A stretch of 34,974 nt of DNA from Gammaproteobacteria bacterium (GCA_011052215.1 DRJK01000139.1:1-34974); one strand, 5' to 3'; shown: positions 18,177 through 27,076, counted from the stretch's first letter. Notes: generated from the letters alone by a model not told the origin. Program-made: numbers and translations.

Positions 18177-19468
18177 TGCACATCAGAATCAGAAATGGCC
18201 GCGTCATTGATCCTGCCAATGCGGTAGATGCCCAACTGGATGTTTTCGTGGCTGATGGTAAAATTGTCGCCGTTGGCAAGGAAATGAATGGCTTTCAGGC
18301 AGATGAAGAAATCAACGCCGATGGCCACTGGGTCATTCCCGGTCTGGTTGACCTGGCTGCACGAATGCGTGAACCCGGTCTGGAACACAAGGCCACAATC
18401 GCGTCCGAAACGCGCGCCGCTGCCGCATCCGGCATTACCACCTTGTGCTGTCCACCGGACACCTTGCCGATTATTGATACCCCGGCCGTTGCTGAACTGA
18501 TCCAAAAAAGGGCAGAACAGGCGGGTTTTGCCAACCTGCACCCCATTGCCGCCCTCACCAAGGGACTGCAAGGTGAAAATCTCAGCGAAATGGCTTCACT
18601 TAAAAATGCGGGATGTGTGGCAGTTTACAACACCATTCCATTGGCAAATACGCAGATTCAGCGCCTGGCCATGGAGTATGCGGCCACACACAATCTCATT
18701 GTCTTTATCTCACCGGTGGACCCCTGGCTAAGTAACAATGGCTGTGTGCACGAAGGCAGGGTCTCTACCCGCCTTGGCCTGCCCGGCATCCCGACAGCCG
18801 CCGAGACTGCTGCGGTAGCCCGTGATCTGGCACTGGTTGAACAGGTGGGTGTCCACACGCACTTCACGCGGATATCCACTGCACGTGCCGCAAGAATGAT
18901 TGCCAGGGCACAATATGATGGCCTGCCCGTCACGGCAGATGTCTGCGCACACCAGTTTCACCTGACGGAAATGGATATCTGTGAGTACGATAGTAACTGC
19001 CATGTTATCCCCCCTTTCAGAACACAGCGGGATCTGGAAGGCCTGCGCGAAGCGATATCACAAAACGTCATCCAGGCCATCTGTTCCGACCACCAGCCTC
19101 ATGAGCCGGATGCCAAACTGGCCCCGTTTGGTTCGACCCTGCCCGGAATATCGGCACTGGAAACACTGCTGCCACTGAGCCTGCGCCTGATAGACGAGGA
19201 GAACCTGCCTGTTTCAGAAACCATCCGTCGAATTACCAGTGGCCCCGCCAATATACTGAATACCGGTGCCGGCACACTTGGCACGGGCAGGCAGGCCGAT
19301 ATCTGCATCATGGACCCGGAAAAAATCTGGCAACTGTCATCTGCCGACATGGTCAGCCATGGTCACAATACACCCTTTGCCAACTGGGAATTCAAAGGCA
19401 AGGCCGTTGTTACCCTGTTCAAGGGCAGGGTTGTTTATCGTCACAACCAGAATACCCTCAATGGGTAA
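18176..19468 (+). CDS. pyrC': Inactive dihydroorotase-like ATCase subunit (PyrC')
   Basis: The 430-residue amidohydrolase-fold protein resembles type I dihydroorotase but lacks catalytic residues. The metal-binding HxH of the usual DxHxHLREPG is replaced: here it reads [11 protein letters not shown] (about 60-70), with Ala and Arg in place of both His. [16 protein letters not shown] is retained near residue 305-320. This matches the Pseudomonas PyrC'/PyrX chain, a non-catalytic partner needed for assembly of PyrB. A GGGGGGCAGGAG stretch provides the ribosome binding site inside the end of pyrB. A genuine dihydroorotase must be encoded elsewhere. A catalytic role for this protein is unlikely, though the full set of metal ligands was not checked by structure. 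Confidence 0.9.
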   Translation: MHIRIRNGRVIDPANAVDAQLDVFVADGKIVAVGKEMNGFQADEEINADGHWVIPGLVDLAARMREPGLEHKATIASETRAAAASGITTLCCPPDTLPIIDTPAVAELIQKRAEQAGFANLHPIAALTKGLQGENLSEMASLKNAGCVAVYNTIPLANTQIQRLAMEYAATHNLIVFISPVDPWLSNNGCVHEGRVSTRLGLPGIPTAAETAAVARDLALVEQVGVHTHFTRISTARAARMIARAQYDGLPVTADVCAHQFHLTEMDICEYDSNCHVIPPFRTQRDLEGLREAISQNVIQAICSDHQPHEPDAKLAPFGSTLPGISALETLLPLSLRLIDEENLPVSETIRRITSGPANILNTGAGTLGTGRQADICIMDPEKIWQLSSADMVSHGHNTPFANWEFKGKAVVTLFKGRVVYRHNQNTLNG

Positions 19469-20339
19469 AACAAACAGAAATACCATTTTTTTGGAAAATG
19501 CAGAGGTTCTCTCGCATCAGGCATTCGAGGGTGGTCAATACATTTTACGGGTCCGTGCTGAAAAATGTGCGCAACATGCCATGCCCGGCAGCTTTGCCCA
19601 TATTCAGTGTGACCCGCTATTGCCCATGCGCCGACCGATCTCGATATTACGGGTCTCACAAAAAAGCGGCTGGGTTGATTTTCTGTACAAGCTGGAAGGC
19701 CAGGGAACCCGCCTGCTGTCCACGCGTAAACAGGGTGACAAAATCAGCATACTCGCGCCCATAGGCAATCCGTTCGTTCCACATGCCAAGCACCCACGCC
19801 CCTTGCTGATTGGCGGTGGTGTGGGCCTGCCACCGATGATTTTCCTCGCCGATCGTTTACGCAAAATAGAAGGCGCCTGTCATCCACTGGTATTAATGGG
19901 TTCTGAAGTCCCGTTCCCGTTTCAGGCCCGGCCCTCGGAAATCATGGTCGATGGTATTGAGGAAGACGTCATTGCCTGCATGCCATTGCTGGATGACTGG
20001 AATATCGCCAGCCGCCTGACCAGCCTACGGGGTTATGCCGGCTGTTATCAGGGTTATGTAACCGACCTGGCCCGCCAGTGGCTGGATCATCTGGATGAAA
20101 ACCAGCGCAGGGAGGTCGAAATTTTTGCCTGTGGCCCGCACCCCATGCTCGAGGCGGTTGCGGCGCTGGCACGGGAATTCGGCCTGCCCTGCCAGGTATC
20201 ACTTGAGGAATTCATGGCCTGTGCCGTAGGTGGTTGTGCCGGTTGTATCGTCGAGGTCAAAACACCGAATGGCCCGGCCATGAAAAGGGTCTGTGTCGAC
20301 GGCCCTGTTTTTGATGCTGCAAGCGTATTTCAGTCATAA
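19461..20339 (+). CDS. pyrK: PyrK-like flavin/[2Fe-2S] dihydroorotate dehydrogenase electron-transfer subunit
   Basis: From the ATG at 19461 the product is 292 residues with a ferredoxin-reductase-like layout: FAD-binding RRPISILRV (about 57-65), GGGVGLPPMIF (118-128), nucleotide-binding FACGPHPMLEAV (about 222-233), and a C-terminal [2Fe-2S] cluster with Cys254, Cys259, Cys262 and Cys278 (Cx4Cx2Cx15C). PyrK passes electrons from dihydroorotate dehydrogenase PyrDB (class 1B) to NAD+. The gene overlaps the end of pyrC' by 8 bases, so it is in the same operon. No pyrD is in the window. A longer frame starting at 19266 lies inside pyrC' and is rejected. It might serve another flavoenzyme if no pyrDB exists. 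Confidence 0.85.
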   Translation: MGKTNRNTIFLENAEVLSHQAFEGGQYILRVRAEKCAQHAMPGSFAHIQCDPLLPMRRPISILRVSQKSGWVDFLYKLEGQGTRLLSTRKQGDKISILAPIGNPFVPHAKHPRPLLIGGGVGLPPMIFLADRLRKIEGACHPLVLMGSEVPFPFQARPSEIMVDGIEEDVIACMPLLDDWNIASRLTSLRGYAGCYQGYVTDLARQWLDHLDENQRREVEIFACGPHPMLEAVAALAREFGLPCQVSLEEFMACAVGGCAGCIVEVKTPNGPAMKRVCVDGPVFDAASVFQS

Positions 20340-20597
20340 CCCGGCATCAAAACAAAGGACCCTGACACCTTTAAGCAGGATGTGAATGTTCGATCCTGGC
20401 GTAATCCTCATTATGACCCGGGACCGGGGCAGGAAGTGATCTTCACGGTGATCTGTCTGGTCGTGGCATTTTCCATCACGGCTCAGGGATCGGCCATTGG
20501 TCGCGTCATGCTGCACCGGATCCGCCAACATTTCCTTCTTCCCCCCCGTAAATTGCTTTATACTTCCCGCTATGAATAACAATCTGGATCTATTGCC
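20340..20597. other. Gap between pyrK and the usp gene
   Basis: These 258 bases contain a short palindrome-like motif AAAGGACCCTGACACCTTT at 20354-20372, similar in style to terminal motifs of REP-associated tyrosine transposase elements, but no transposase is nearby. A TTTATACT box at about 20559-20566 might be a -10 element for the usp gene. Small open frames on both strands have no recognisable similarity and are not called. Confidence 0.35.
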
Positions 20598-21047
20598 ATG
20601 AGTCAGGAAAATACTTGCATTATCGCCGCACTGGATCTGTCTGATGACCTTGAAGCCGTTGCCTCCAAGGCACGTTATCTGGCCGATTGCATGCAGCTCC
20701 CGGTCAGACTGTTACACATCATAGACGATCAGGCGCTCATCGAATTATCCAATGAATTCGGCCCGGGCAATACGCCTGGAAGCGGGTACATACAGCAGGA
20801 ACTCAGGGATGAATACATTGCACGACACAAGATTGGTGCACGACTCAATCTGTCCGACAACCAGCTGGGTGAGCTGGAAATACGGGCCGGACAACACTGC
20901 GCCAAAACACTGGAACAGCGGGCCCGTGACCTGAACGCCTCGGTGATTGTGACCGGCCAGCCTGAAACTCACTTTGGCTCGGTTGTTTCCCACCTTGCCC
21001 GGCACGCACACTGTGACGTCTATATCGTTCGGACCAGGCCCAAGTGA
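20598..21047 (+). CDS. Universal stress protein (UspA family)
   Basis: The 149-residue protein has the Usp fold pattern: IIAALDLSDDLEAVASKARYLA at the start (quoted in part), LPVRLLHIIDD in the second strand, ARDLNASVIVTG near 110-121, and SHLARHAHCDVYIVRTRPK at the end. The ATP-binding G-2x-G-9x-G-(S/T) signature is not intact (GQPETHFGSVV), so it is more like the non-ATP-binding UspA branch than the nucleotide-binding one; that is inference. The function is unknown beyond a link of the family to stress and growth arrest. It overlaps the DUF202 gene by 3 bases, an unusual pairing that suggests co-regulation. Confidence 0.88.
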   Translation: MSQENTCIIAALDLSDDLEAVASKARYLADCMQLPVRLLHIIDDQALIELSNEFGPGNTPGSGYIQQELRDEYIARHKIGARLNLSDNQLGELEIRAGQHCAKTLEQRARDLNASVIVTGQPETHFGSVVSHLARHAHCDVYIVRTRPK

Positions 21048-21400
21048 GCTCGCTGCCTGATACGAACAGGCTTGCGCTGGACCGCACGGTACTGGCCAAT
21101 GAAAGAACATATGCAGCATGGATCCGCACCGGTCTCACGTCACTTGTGGCAGGTCTTGGTATCGCCAGGTTCCTGTCAAACAGCATGCCACTGTGGAGTA
21201 CCCACATCATTGCGGCAATACTGATACTTTTCAGTGCGGTCTCATTCATTCTGGCAGCATGGCGCTACGAGCATTTACACGTGGGAATGGCGCATCTTGA
21301 TGTCAGAATGATCCCTGTTTACACGGTCAAGATATCAAGCATCGTGCTGGTGAGTTGCTCTTTGATTGCACTGGCCAGCTTATGGTACATAACACCCTAG
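21044..21400 (+). CDS. DUF202 (YidH-like) small membrane protein
   Basis: The 118-residue protein carries the family motif LANERTYAAWIRTGLTSLVAG (about 18-38, quoted over its core) followed by three predicted TM segments: near 28-45, 51-70 and 95-115. E. coli YidH is a distant relative of similar length; the function is unknown. It starts with GTG overlapping the usp stop (GTGA). The TAG stop at 21398-21400 lies at the left end of the inverted-repeat element, so the final residues and the stop may have been set by its insertion. The length is still normal for the family. Confidence 0.88.
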   Translation: MSSLPDTNRLALDRTVLANERTYAAWIRTGLTSLVAGLGIARFLSNSMPLWSTHIIAAILILFSAVSFILAAWRYEHLHVGMAHLDVRMIPVYTVKISSIVLVSCSLIALASLWYITP

Positions 21401-21543
21401 GAATCTGTCGGATTCAGGATGATTCTCGGCAACTGCTCCATGCGTTGCCCTGCCTCCTGCGTCCATGCAGTCGTACTGCGGCGGCAGGAAATCGACCCGT
21501 TTTCCCACTCGCCGCTACAAATACCTGAATCAGACAGACTCCT
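21399..21543. mobile_element. MITE-like element with 20-bp terminal inverted repeats
   Basis: The left end AGGAATCTGTCGGATTCAGG (21399-21418) and the right end CCTGAATCAGACAGACTCCT (21524-21543) are inverted repeats matching at 18 of 20 positions. The 105-bp interior has no credible gene. The terminal AGGA(G/A)TCTGTC core is shared with the ends of the elements near 12201 and 14668. An obvious target-site duplication was not seen, and the left end coincides with the DUF202 stop codon. Confidence 0.75.
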
Positions 21544-21623
21544 GGCTGACAAGTTACCAACCATGGCCAGCTTATTATGTACAAACAGCACAAGTCGCAA
21601 GCTCTTCCCGGAAGGACAGAAAA

Positions 21624-22259
21624 GTGTCAGATATTACACAATCCCTTCTGACGGCAGCGAGTAATTATGAACCCCTGTTCGTGGAATATGGTCTGGCTGT
21701 CATCCTTGCTGCCATCGCGATCGAAGGCTTCGGCATACCCGTGCCGGGTCAAAGCCTGCTCATTGCGGGGGCGCTATTGAGTACGCGCGGCGAGTTTGAT
21801 ATCCATGTATTACTGGTGTCGGCCTGGTTTGCCGCCGTTGCCGGCAGCACGCTGGGTTACGTCATCGGCAGAATCGGTGGCAGAAAACTGTTGCTCCGCC
21901 TGCCACTAAGCCCTTCCCGGCTTGAGCGTATGGACACCATCTGTAAACGGTATGGCTCGCTGATCGTGATCCTGTCCCGCTTCATCGATGGCCCGCGACA
22001 ACTCGCCGGAATTTTTGTCGGCAGCCTGCACATGCGGCCCGGCACATTTCTTCTGGCGACCAGTGTGGGGGCTGCTCTGTGGGTCGGATTATGGGGATTC
22101 GGCAGTTACTATCTGGGCGAGCATATTCACGTCATTTCACAGGTCTTCGAGTCTGTTGCACCCTATACCTGGATTGCTACAGGATTATTGGTCCTGATGT
22201 TATGCTTCTATCTGATCCACAGACACAGCCACCGCGAATCCACACATGGAAAGCACTAA
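21624..22259 (+). CDS. DedA-family membrane protein
   Basis: Starting at the GTG at 21624 (GGAAGGA just upstream) the product is 211 residues. DedA signatures are visible: EGFGIPVPGQSLLIAGALL at about 33-51 and the amphipathic helix motif SRFIDGPRQLAGIFVG at about 117-132, with several TM helices, one near the C-terminus (TWIATGLLVLMLCFYLI). DedA proteins are implicated in lipid-carrier flipping (for example undecaprenyl phosphate), membrane homeostasis and antimicrobial tolerance. The substrate here is unknown. An in-frame extension back to 21465 would translate part of the upstream repeat element and lacks a ribosome binding site, so it is rejected. Confidence 0.88.
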   Translation: MSDITQSLLTAASNYEPLFVEYGLAVILAAIAIEGFGIPVPGQSLLIAGALLSTRGEFDIHVLLVSAWFAAVAGSTLGYVIGRIGGRKLLLRLPLSPSRLERMDTICKRYGSLIVILSRFIDGPRQLAGIFVGSLHMRPGTFLLATSVGAALWVGLWGFGSYYLGEHIHVISQVFESVAPYTWIATGLLVLMLCFYLIHRHSHRESTHGKH

Positions 22260-22524
22260 TAGACAAAGGGATCCCGTCACCGATGAACGGTAAACCGGGT
22301 AAAGAGTTAATAAAGGTTATTCCTGTTTTATCCTTTCAGCAATCTGCAGAAGGACTTGTTGACATGGGTTACCACTGGCGTGTAAGAAACGTATGCGACG
22401 TGTATTATGCGAGTGGTGGGTTATTTGCACATCGGGCCAGGCAGGGTACGCATCACGATCCGGAAAGATACGGGCTGACCTGCCGTTGGGAATATCCGGA
22501 TCAAACATCAAGACGGTGAAAATT
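22260..22524. other. Gap upstream of the RND efflux operon
   Basis: In these 265 bases a TTGACA hexamer at 22359-22364 is a possible -35 box for the efflux operon, but the bases 16-18 nt downstream (around GTAAGA) are a poor -10. No gene, terminator or clear operator was recognised. The open frame that runs into the following gene from 22393 has an unremarkable N-terminus and is treated as leader. Confidence 0.35.
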
Positions 22525-23658
22525 ATGTCATCCCGAAAATCACGTTTAATCAAACATCTGGCTGTGATGCTGAGTCTGGTTGCGGTCGTTTATGGTGGTG
22601 TGATCGGGTTCAGCTACTACATGGGTGCCAGGTTTCTGGCCGCCATGGCCAATACACCGCAACCACCAGTGAACGTATCGGTCGCCCGCGTGCAATCTGT
22701 TGCATGGCCGCAGACACTGTCGGCCGTCGCCTCGGTCAAATCAGTTCAGGGTGCATCACTCTCGCCCCAGTCTGCCGGCACGGTGACGGGGCTGTTTTTT
22801 GATTCCGGTGACATTGTCAGGAAAAATCAACTGCTGTTGCAACTCAATGACAATGTCGCACGTGCGCAACTGGCATCGGCCCAGGCCAGGCTGACCAATG
22901 CGAGACAGGCCCGCGACCGGCAAAAGGATCTGATCAAGCACCGGGCCACCAATGAGGCCTCACTTGAAGAGGCCGTGGCCAACTTCCGCGAGGCACGGGC
23001 AGCGGTCCAGCAGGCGCAGGCCGTGCTCACCGACCTGCAACTGCGTGCGCCGTTTGATGGCAACCTGGGTATAAGAGAGGTTGCACTGGGCCAGTATGTG
23101 GCCCCCGGCACCACGGTGGCCAGCATCGAACAATGGGACCCGCTACGCATTATCTTTTCGCTGCCGCAGCGTGAAATCCTGCGTGTTCAGCCCGGTGACA
23201 AGGTTCACCTGGTGGTGGATGGCCTCAATGATGAGGGATTCGATGGCAAGGTCAGTGCGATCGATGCAAGCGTGAATTCCAGAACACGTGATATCCGCAT
23301 CGAGGTCAGGATCGACAATCCGGACGAGCTCTTGCGCGCCGGTATGTATGGTGTTGCCAGGGTTATTCTGAAACAGCGTGAGCAGGTGGTTGCAATACCG
23401 CAGACTGCCATTACCTTCAAGAGTTATGGTACCTATCTGTATGTTATCGAACAGCGTCAGGGTACCGATGTAGCGGTGGAACGAAGCGTACAGACAGGGC
23501 GCCATCATCAGGGCTTCATTGCCATTACGCACGGGGTCAAGGCAGGTGAGCGGGTGGTGATTGCCGGCCAGGTGAAACTGCATAACGGTGCCAGGGTGCA
23601 GATTGTTCCGGCACCACCGGCGCTGACCCGTCCGCAGCCGGATCATGACGGGAACTGA
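22525..23658 (+). CDS. RND efflux periplasmic adaptor (membrane fusion protein)
   Basis: The 377-residue protein has an N-terminal membrane anchor (about 8-30), a lipoyl-like half-motif (SPQSAGTVTGLFFDSGDIVRK, about 75-95, quoted in part), an alpha-helical hairpin rich in Ala/Gln/Arg (about 105-170), the second lipoyl half (LRAPFDGNLGIREVALGQYV), and beta-barrel and membrane-proximal domains. This is the AcrA/MexE adaptor architecture. The adaptor links the inner-membrane pump to an outer-membrane channel. The ATG at 22525 places the hydrophobic anchor right after a basic N-terminus; an upstream in-frame ATG at 22393 adds 44 residues without similarity. It overlaps the pump gene by 14 bases. 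No outer-membrane factor is encoded next to it. Confidence 0.9.
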   Translation: MSSRKSRLIKHLAVMLSLVAVVYGGVIGFSYYMGARFLAAMANTPQPPVNVSVARVQSVAWPQTLSAVASVKSVQGASLSPQSAGTVTGLFFDSGDIVRKNQLLLQLNDNVARAQLASAQARLTNARQARDRQKDLIKHRATNEASLEEAVANFREARAAVQQAQAVLTDLQLRAPFDGNLGIREVALGQYVAPGTTVASIEQWDPLRIIFSLPQREILRVQPGDKVHLVVDGLNDEGFDGKVSAIDASVNSRTRDIRIEVRIDNPDELLRAGMYGVARVILKQREQVVAIPQTAITFKSYGTYLYVIEQRQGTDVAVERSVQTGRHHQGFIAITHGVKAGERVVIAGQVKLHNGARVQIVPAPPALTRPQPDHDGN

Positions 23659-26600
23659 ACCCTTGGCCACACAATCAACGCAAGCACGCTGGACAGATCT
23701 TTTTATACGCAAGCCGGTTCTGGCCATCGCACTGTCCGCTGTTATCGCGATACTGGGTGGTTACGGGCTGAGTTCGCTGACCGTGCGCGAATATCCCAGG
23801 CTGGTTTCCACTACCATCAGTGTCAATACCGCTTACCCCGGTGCCAGTCCCCAGACTATTCAAAGCTACATCACTGAACCATTGAGCCGGGTGCTGGGCA
23901 GTGTCCCCGGCTTGAATTATCTGACCTCCAGCAGCAGTCAGGGGCAATCGTCTATCACGCTCAACATGCGCCTTAACACCAACCCCGATGCAGCCCTGGC
24001 GCAGACACTGACGAAGATCAAACGGATCGAACCGCAGTTGCCCCGGGACAGTTTTCCCCCCGGCGTCAGCGCCTCTTCCGGGCATAGCACGGCACTGATG
24101 TACATTGCCTTCTACAGTCCGGACGACAGCATGCGTACCCCGCAGATTGTCGATTATGTGGTGCGTAACGTGCAGCCGAGGGTACAGACCGTAGCCGGGG
24201 TCGCGGAAGCCCAGATCGTGCCGCCCAGTGCATCCGGTGGTAATGGCAACAACCAGGCAGTCCGGGTCTGGCTCGATCCATCGAAGATGGCCGCCCGCCA
24301 GGTCACGGCGGCCGATGTGCGCAATGCACTGTCGGCACAGAACATCGTCGCTGCCATCGGCAAGACAAAGGGCCCCATGATCTCCATTCCGTTGACCAGC
24401 AACCTGGAGCTGAACAAACCGGAACAGTTTAAAAAACTGGTAATAACAAGTGTGGGTGATACGCCGATCTATCTCGAGGATATTGCCAGGGTGGAAATGG
24501 GAGCGGAAAATTATGCTTCGCGTTTTTATTTCGACGGTCATGTGTCGGTGGCCATCGGTATTCAGACCACGCCTTCGGCAAATGCACTCGACACGGCACT
24601 GGGGGTCAGCAAACAGGTCGAGGCACTGCGCAATCAACTGCCACCCGGACTGGCCGTGGGTTTGCCCTATAATGCTGCAACCTTCATCGATGAATCGATT
24701 CGTGAGGTAGTGACCACCATCGGCATCACCCTGGCCGTGGTCATGCTGGTGATCTACCTGTTCCTGGGTTCCTTTCGTGGTTTGCTGATCCCCGGCATCG
24801 CCATTCCCCTGTCGCTGGCCGGTGCCGGTTTTTTGATGTTTCTCAGCGGTTATTCCTATAATCTGATCACCCTGCTGGCCTTTGTTCTGGCCATCGGTCT
24901 GGTGGTGGATGATGCCATCGTGGTAGTGGAAAATGTTCATCGCCATATCGATGCGGGCCGCTCCGGTTTCCAGGCGGCCGTTCTTTCAGCGCGCGAACTG
25001 ACCATGCCGGTCATCGTCATGTCCACCACCCTGGTGGCGGTGTTCCTGCCGGTGATTTTTACCGGCGGCCTGACCGGTATCCTGTTCACCGAGTTCGCGC
25101 TGACCATTATCTTCGCGGTACTCGTTTCCATGCTGGTCGCCCTGACCCTGTCGCCGGTGATGAGCGGCCATTTCCTGCGTCGTACGCCTGAGCGGGGCCT
25201 GGCACATTTTCTTGATCGTGTTTACAGTCGGCTCAATCGCAGTTTCGACCGCAGCCTGCACGGGTTTCTGGAGTTTCCGTCAGTGGGGCTGGTATTCGTC
25301 ATCGCCACGTTGATCGCGGTGTATTTTATGTTCACCTCGGTACGCCACGAACTGTCACCCCCACAAAACGGTGACATCATCTTTACCGTCAATAATGTAC
25401 AACCCGATGCCTCGCCCGGTTACATTGAACTCTATGCCAGACAGGTGCTGGACGTTCTGCACACCCTTCCTGAAAAAGAGCATTCCTTTATGGTGACCGG
25501 TTTTAGTCCGGCCGGAGCAGGTAGCAACGGCTTTTTCGCCGGGGTCACACTTAAATCGAAAAAATCACACCGCAGGACGGCCGAGCAGATCAAACCCGGA
25601 CTCCAGGCTGCACTCAACAAGGTGGCAGGTGTGCAGGGTTCTGCCTTTACGCCGCCTCCATTACCGGGTTCATCCGGGTTGTTTCCCATCGATTTCGTCA
25701 TCACCAGTGATGGCCCTTTCGATGAACTCGAGCAGGTTGCCGAACAGGTACTGGCCAGTGCGCGCCAGAGTGGCAAATTTTTGTTTATCGAAAAAAATCT
25801 GAAGATAGACCAGCCGCAGTACGAAATTCGTGTCGACCGCAAACTGGCCGCCAACCTGGGCATCAGTATGCGTGACATTGCCGTTAATCTGCAAACCATG
25901 CTCTCCGGCGCTTATGTCAACCGTTTCACCAGTAAAGGTTATACCTACCAGGTAGTCCCGCAGGTAGTGATGAGTCACCGTGCAACACGCCAGGCACTCG
26001 AGCAAATATACCTGCGCAGTGCCAGCGGGCAGATGGTGCCATTGTCCACCCTGGTAAGCTTTGCAATAAAGGTTATCCCGCAAGCGCTGCCGCAGTTCAA
26101 TCGCCTCAATAGTGTCAGCCTGCAAGGGGTACAGTTCCCCGGCGTCTCCGAGGGAGATGCCCTGACCTTCCTGAAGACGGCAACCGGGAAAACATCGTCG
26201 GCGGTCAATATTGATTACAGTGGCGCCTCACGTCAGTTCATCGAACAGGGCGATACATTCATGGTATCCGTCATTCTCGCCATTGTGCTTATCTACCTGC
26301 TGCTGGCTGCACAATTCAACAGTTTTCGTGACAGCCTGATTATTCTCTTCACCGTGCCCATGGCTGCGGTCGGTGCGCTGTTGCTGATGACCCCGGGGCT
26401 GGCCAGTCTTAATATCTACACCCAGATTGCACTCATTACGCTGGTTGGCCTGATTACCAAGCAAGGCATTCTGGTGGTGCAATTCGCCAAGGATCTGCAA
26501 TATGACGAGGGCCTGGGAATTCGTGAGGCAGTGGAAAAAGCCGCCAGCATCCGCCTGCGCCCGGTGCTGATGACCACCCTGTCGATGGTGCTCGGGGTGG

Positions 26601-26833
26601 TCCCGCTGATCATCGCGACCGGTTCGGGTGCACCCCCACGCAACCAGCTCGGCATCGTGATTGCTGCAGGGCTTGGCATCGGTGCCTTTTTCAGCCTGTA
26701 TATCGTGCCGTTGATGTATCTGTACCTGGCCCGGGATGCAACCAGTATGCGCGAGACGGAGGCCCGGCAACACCGTGATCTTGAGGCACTGGCAGACGGT
26801 ATTACCGGCAACGATAACCATACTGACCGGTAA
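23645..26833 (+). CDS. RND multidrug-type efflux pump (HAE1-like)
   Basis: The 1062-residue inner-membrane transporter has the 12-TM RND layout: TM1 at about 24-44, a large periplasmic loop starting VREYPRLVSTTISVNTAYPG, TM2-TM6 in the 350-560 range, a second periplasmic loop, then TM7-TM12. The proton-relay motif GLVVDDAIVVVENVHRH is in TM4 (Asp422/Asp423). The pore and porter domains look complete and there is no frameshift. Such pumps export hydrophobic compounds or, in some branches, lipids by proton antiport. The substrate cannot be read from the sequence. It shares an operon with the adaptor and is followed by a two-component system likely to regulate it. An alternative TTG start exists 6 codons in. 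Confidence 0.93.
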   Translation: MTGTEPLATQSTQARWTDLFIRKPVLAIALSAVIAILGGYGLSSLTVREYPRLVSTTISVNTAYPGASPQTIQSYITEPLSRVLGSVPGLNYLTSSSSQGQSSITLNMRLNTNPDAALAQTLTKIKRIEPQLPRDSFPPGVSASSGHSTALMYIAFYSPDDSMRTPQIVDYVVRNVQPRVQTVAGVAEAQIVPPSASGGNGNNQAVRVWLDPSKMAARQVTAADVRNALSAQNIVAAIGKTKGPMISIPLTSNLELNKPEQFKKLVITSVGDTPIYLEDIARVEMGAENYASRFYFDGHVSVAIGIQTTPSANALDTALGVSKQVEALRNQLPPGLAVGLPYNAATFIDESIREVVTTIGITLAVVMLVIYLFLGSFRGLLIPGIAIPLSLAGAGFLMFLSGYSYNLITLLAFVLAIGLVVDDAIVVVENVHRHIDAGRSGFQAAVLSARELTMPVIVMSTTLVAVFLPVIFTGGLTGILFTEFALTIIFAVLVSMLVALTLSPVMSGHFLRRTPERGLAHFLDRVYSRLNRSFDRSLHGFLEFPSVGLVFVIATLIAVYFMFTSVRHELSPPQNGDIIFTVNNVQPDASPGYIELYARQVLDVLHTLPEKEHSFMVTGFSPAGAGSNGFFAGVTLKSKKSHRRTAEQIKPGLQAALNKVAGVQGSAFTPPPLPGSSGLFPIDFVITSDGPFDELEQVAEQVLASARQSGKFLFIEKNLKIDQPQYEIRVDRKLAANLGISMRDIAVNLQTMLSGAYVNRFTSKGYTYQVVPQVVMSHRATRQALEQIYLRSASGQMVPLSTLVSFAIKVIPQALPQFNRLNSVSLQGVQFPGVSEGDALTFLKTATGKTSSAVNIDYSGASRQFIEQGDTFMVSVILAIVLIYLLLAAQFNSFRDSLIILFTVPMAAVGALLLMTPGLASLNIYTQIALITLVGLITKQGILVVQFAKDLQYDEGLGIREAVEKAASIRLRPVLMTTLSMVLGVVPLIIATGSGAPPRNQLGIVIAAGLGIGAFFSLYIVPLMYLYLARDATSMRETEARQHRDLEALADGITGNDNHTDR

Positions 26834-27076
26834 CCCCTCATTTTCCTGATCAACAGAAATAAAAGGGTTCGCAACAGGGATATGCCTTTTCCATTACACC
26901 GGCACTTTCAATGACAAGTGAGTTCGGTCTTGCAAGTCAGGGACTGATATCACAACAGGGTTAACAATATTTAATGTTTTACCCATTCTCACTTCAGTGA
27001 CAAACAGGTATGCTGACAGTCACCCTGTTGTTATTTCCGGCAAAAGGAGGCGGGCTGACCACTTGAGACAAACACC
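26834..27076. promoter_or_regulatory. Intergenic region before the two-component genes
   Basis: These 243 bases separate the pump from its presumed regulator. They contain a 12-bp imperfect palindrome TCACTTCAGTGA at about 26990-27001 and an AAAGGAGGCGGG run about 25-30 nt before the response-regulator ATG, too distant to be its ribosome binding site. An AT-rich stretch (AACAATATTTAATG) could include a promoter. No operator was assigned with confidence. Confidence 0.3.

Noticed and set aside
19266-19460. Extended N-terminus for the PyrK-like protein
   Set aside because: These codons lie inside pyrC' in another frame. The ATG at 19461 gives an 8-base overlap and a normal family length.
18176-19468. 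Annotation as active dihydroorotase
   Set aside because: The two metal-binding His of the HxH motif are replaced by Ala and Arg, and the gene is coupled to pyrB as in non-catalytic PyrC' systems.
20354-20372. Possible REP/RAYT-type terminal motif AAAGGACCCTGACACCTTT
   Set aside because: Only a single copy with 5-bp arms and no transposase nearby. The resemblance to transposase-associated motifs is from memory and too weak to call a mobile element.
21465-21623. Extended N-terminus for the DedA protein
   Set aside because: The region includes the right end of the repeat element and lacks a ribosome binding site, whereas GTG 21624 has GGAAGGA just upstream and precedes the first conserved residues.
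23675-24946. Long open frame of 423 codons antisense to the RND pump gene
   Set aside because: Its translation is Gln/His/Gly-rich with no known fold, and it lies entirely opposite a full-length, highly typical RND transporter. It is a shadow of the G+C-rich coding strand.
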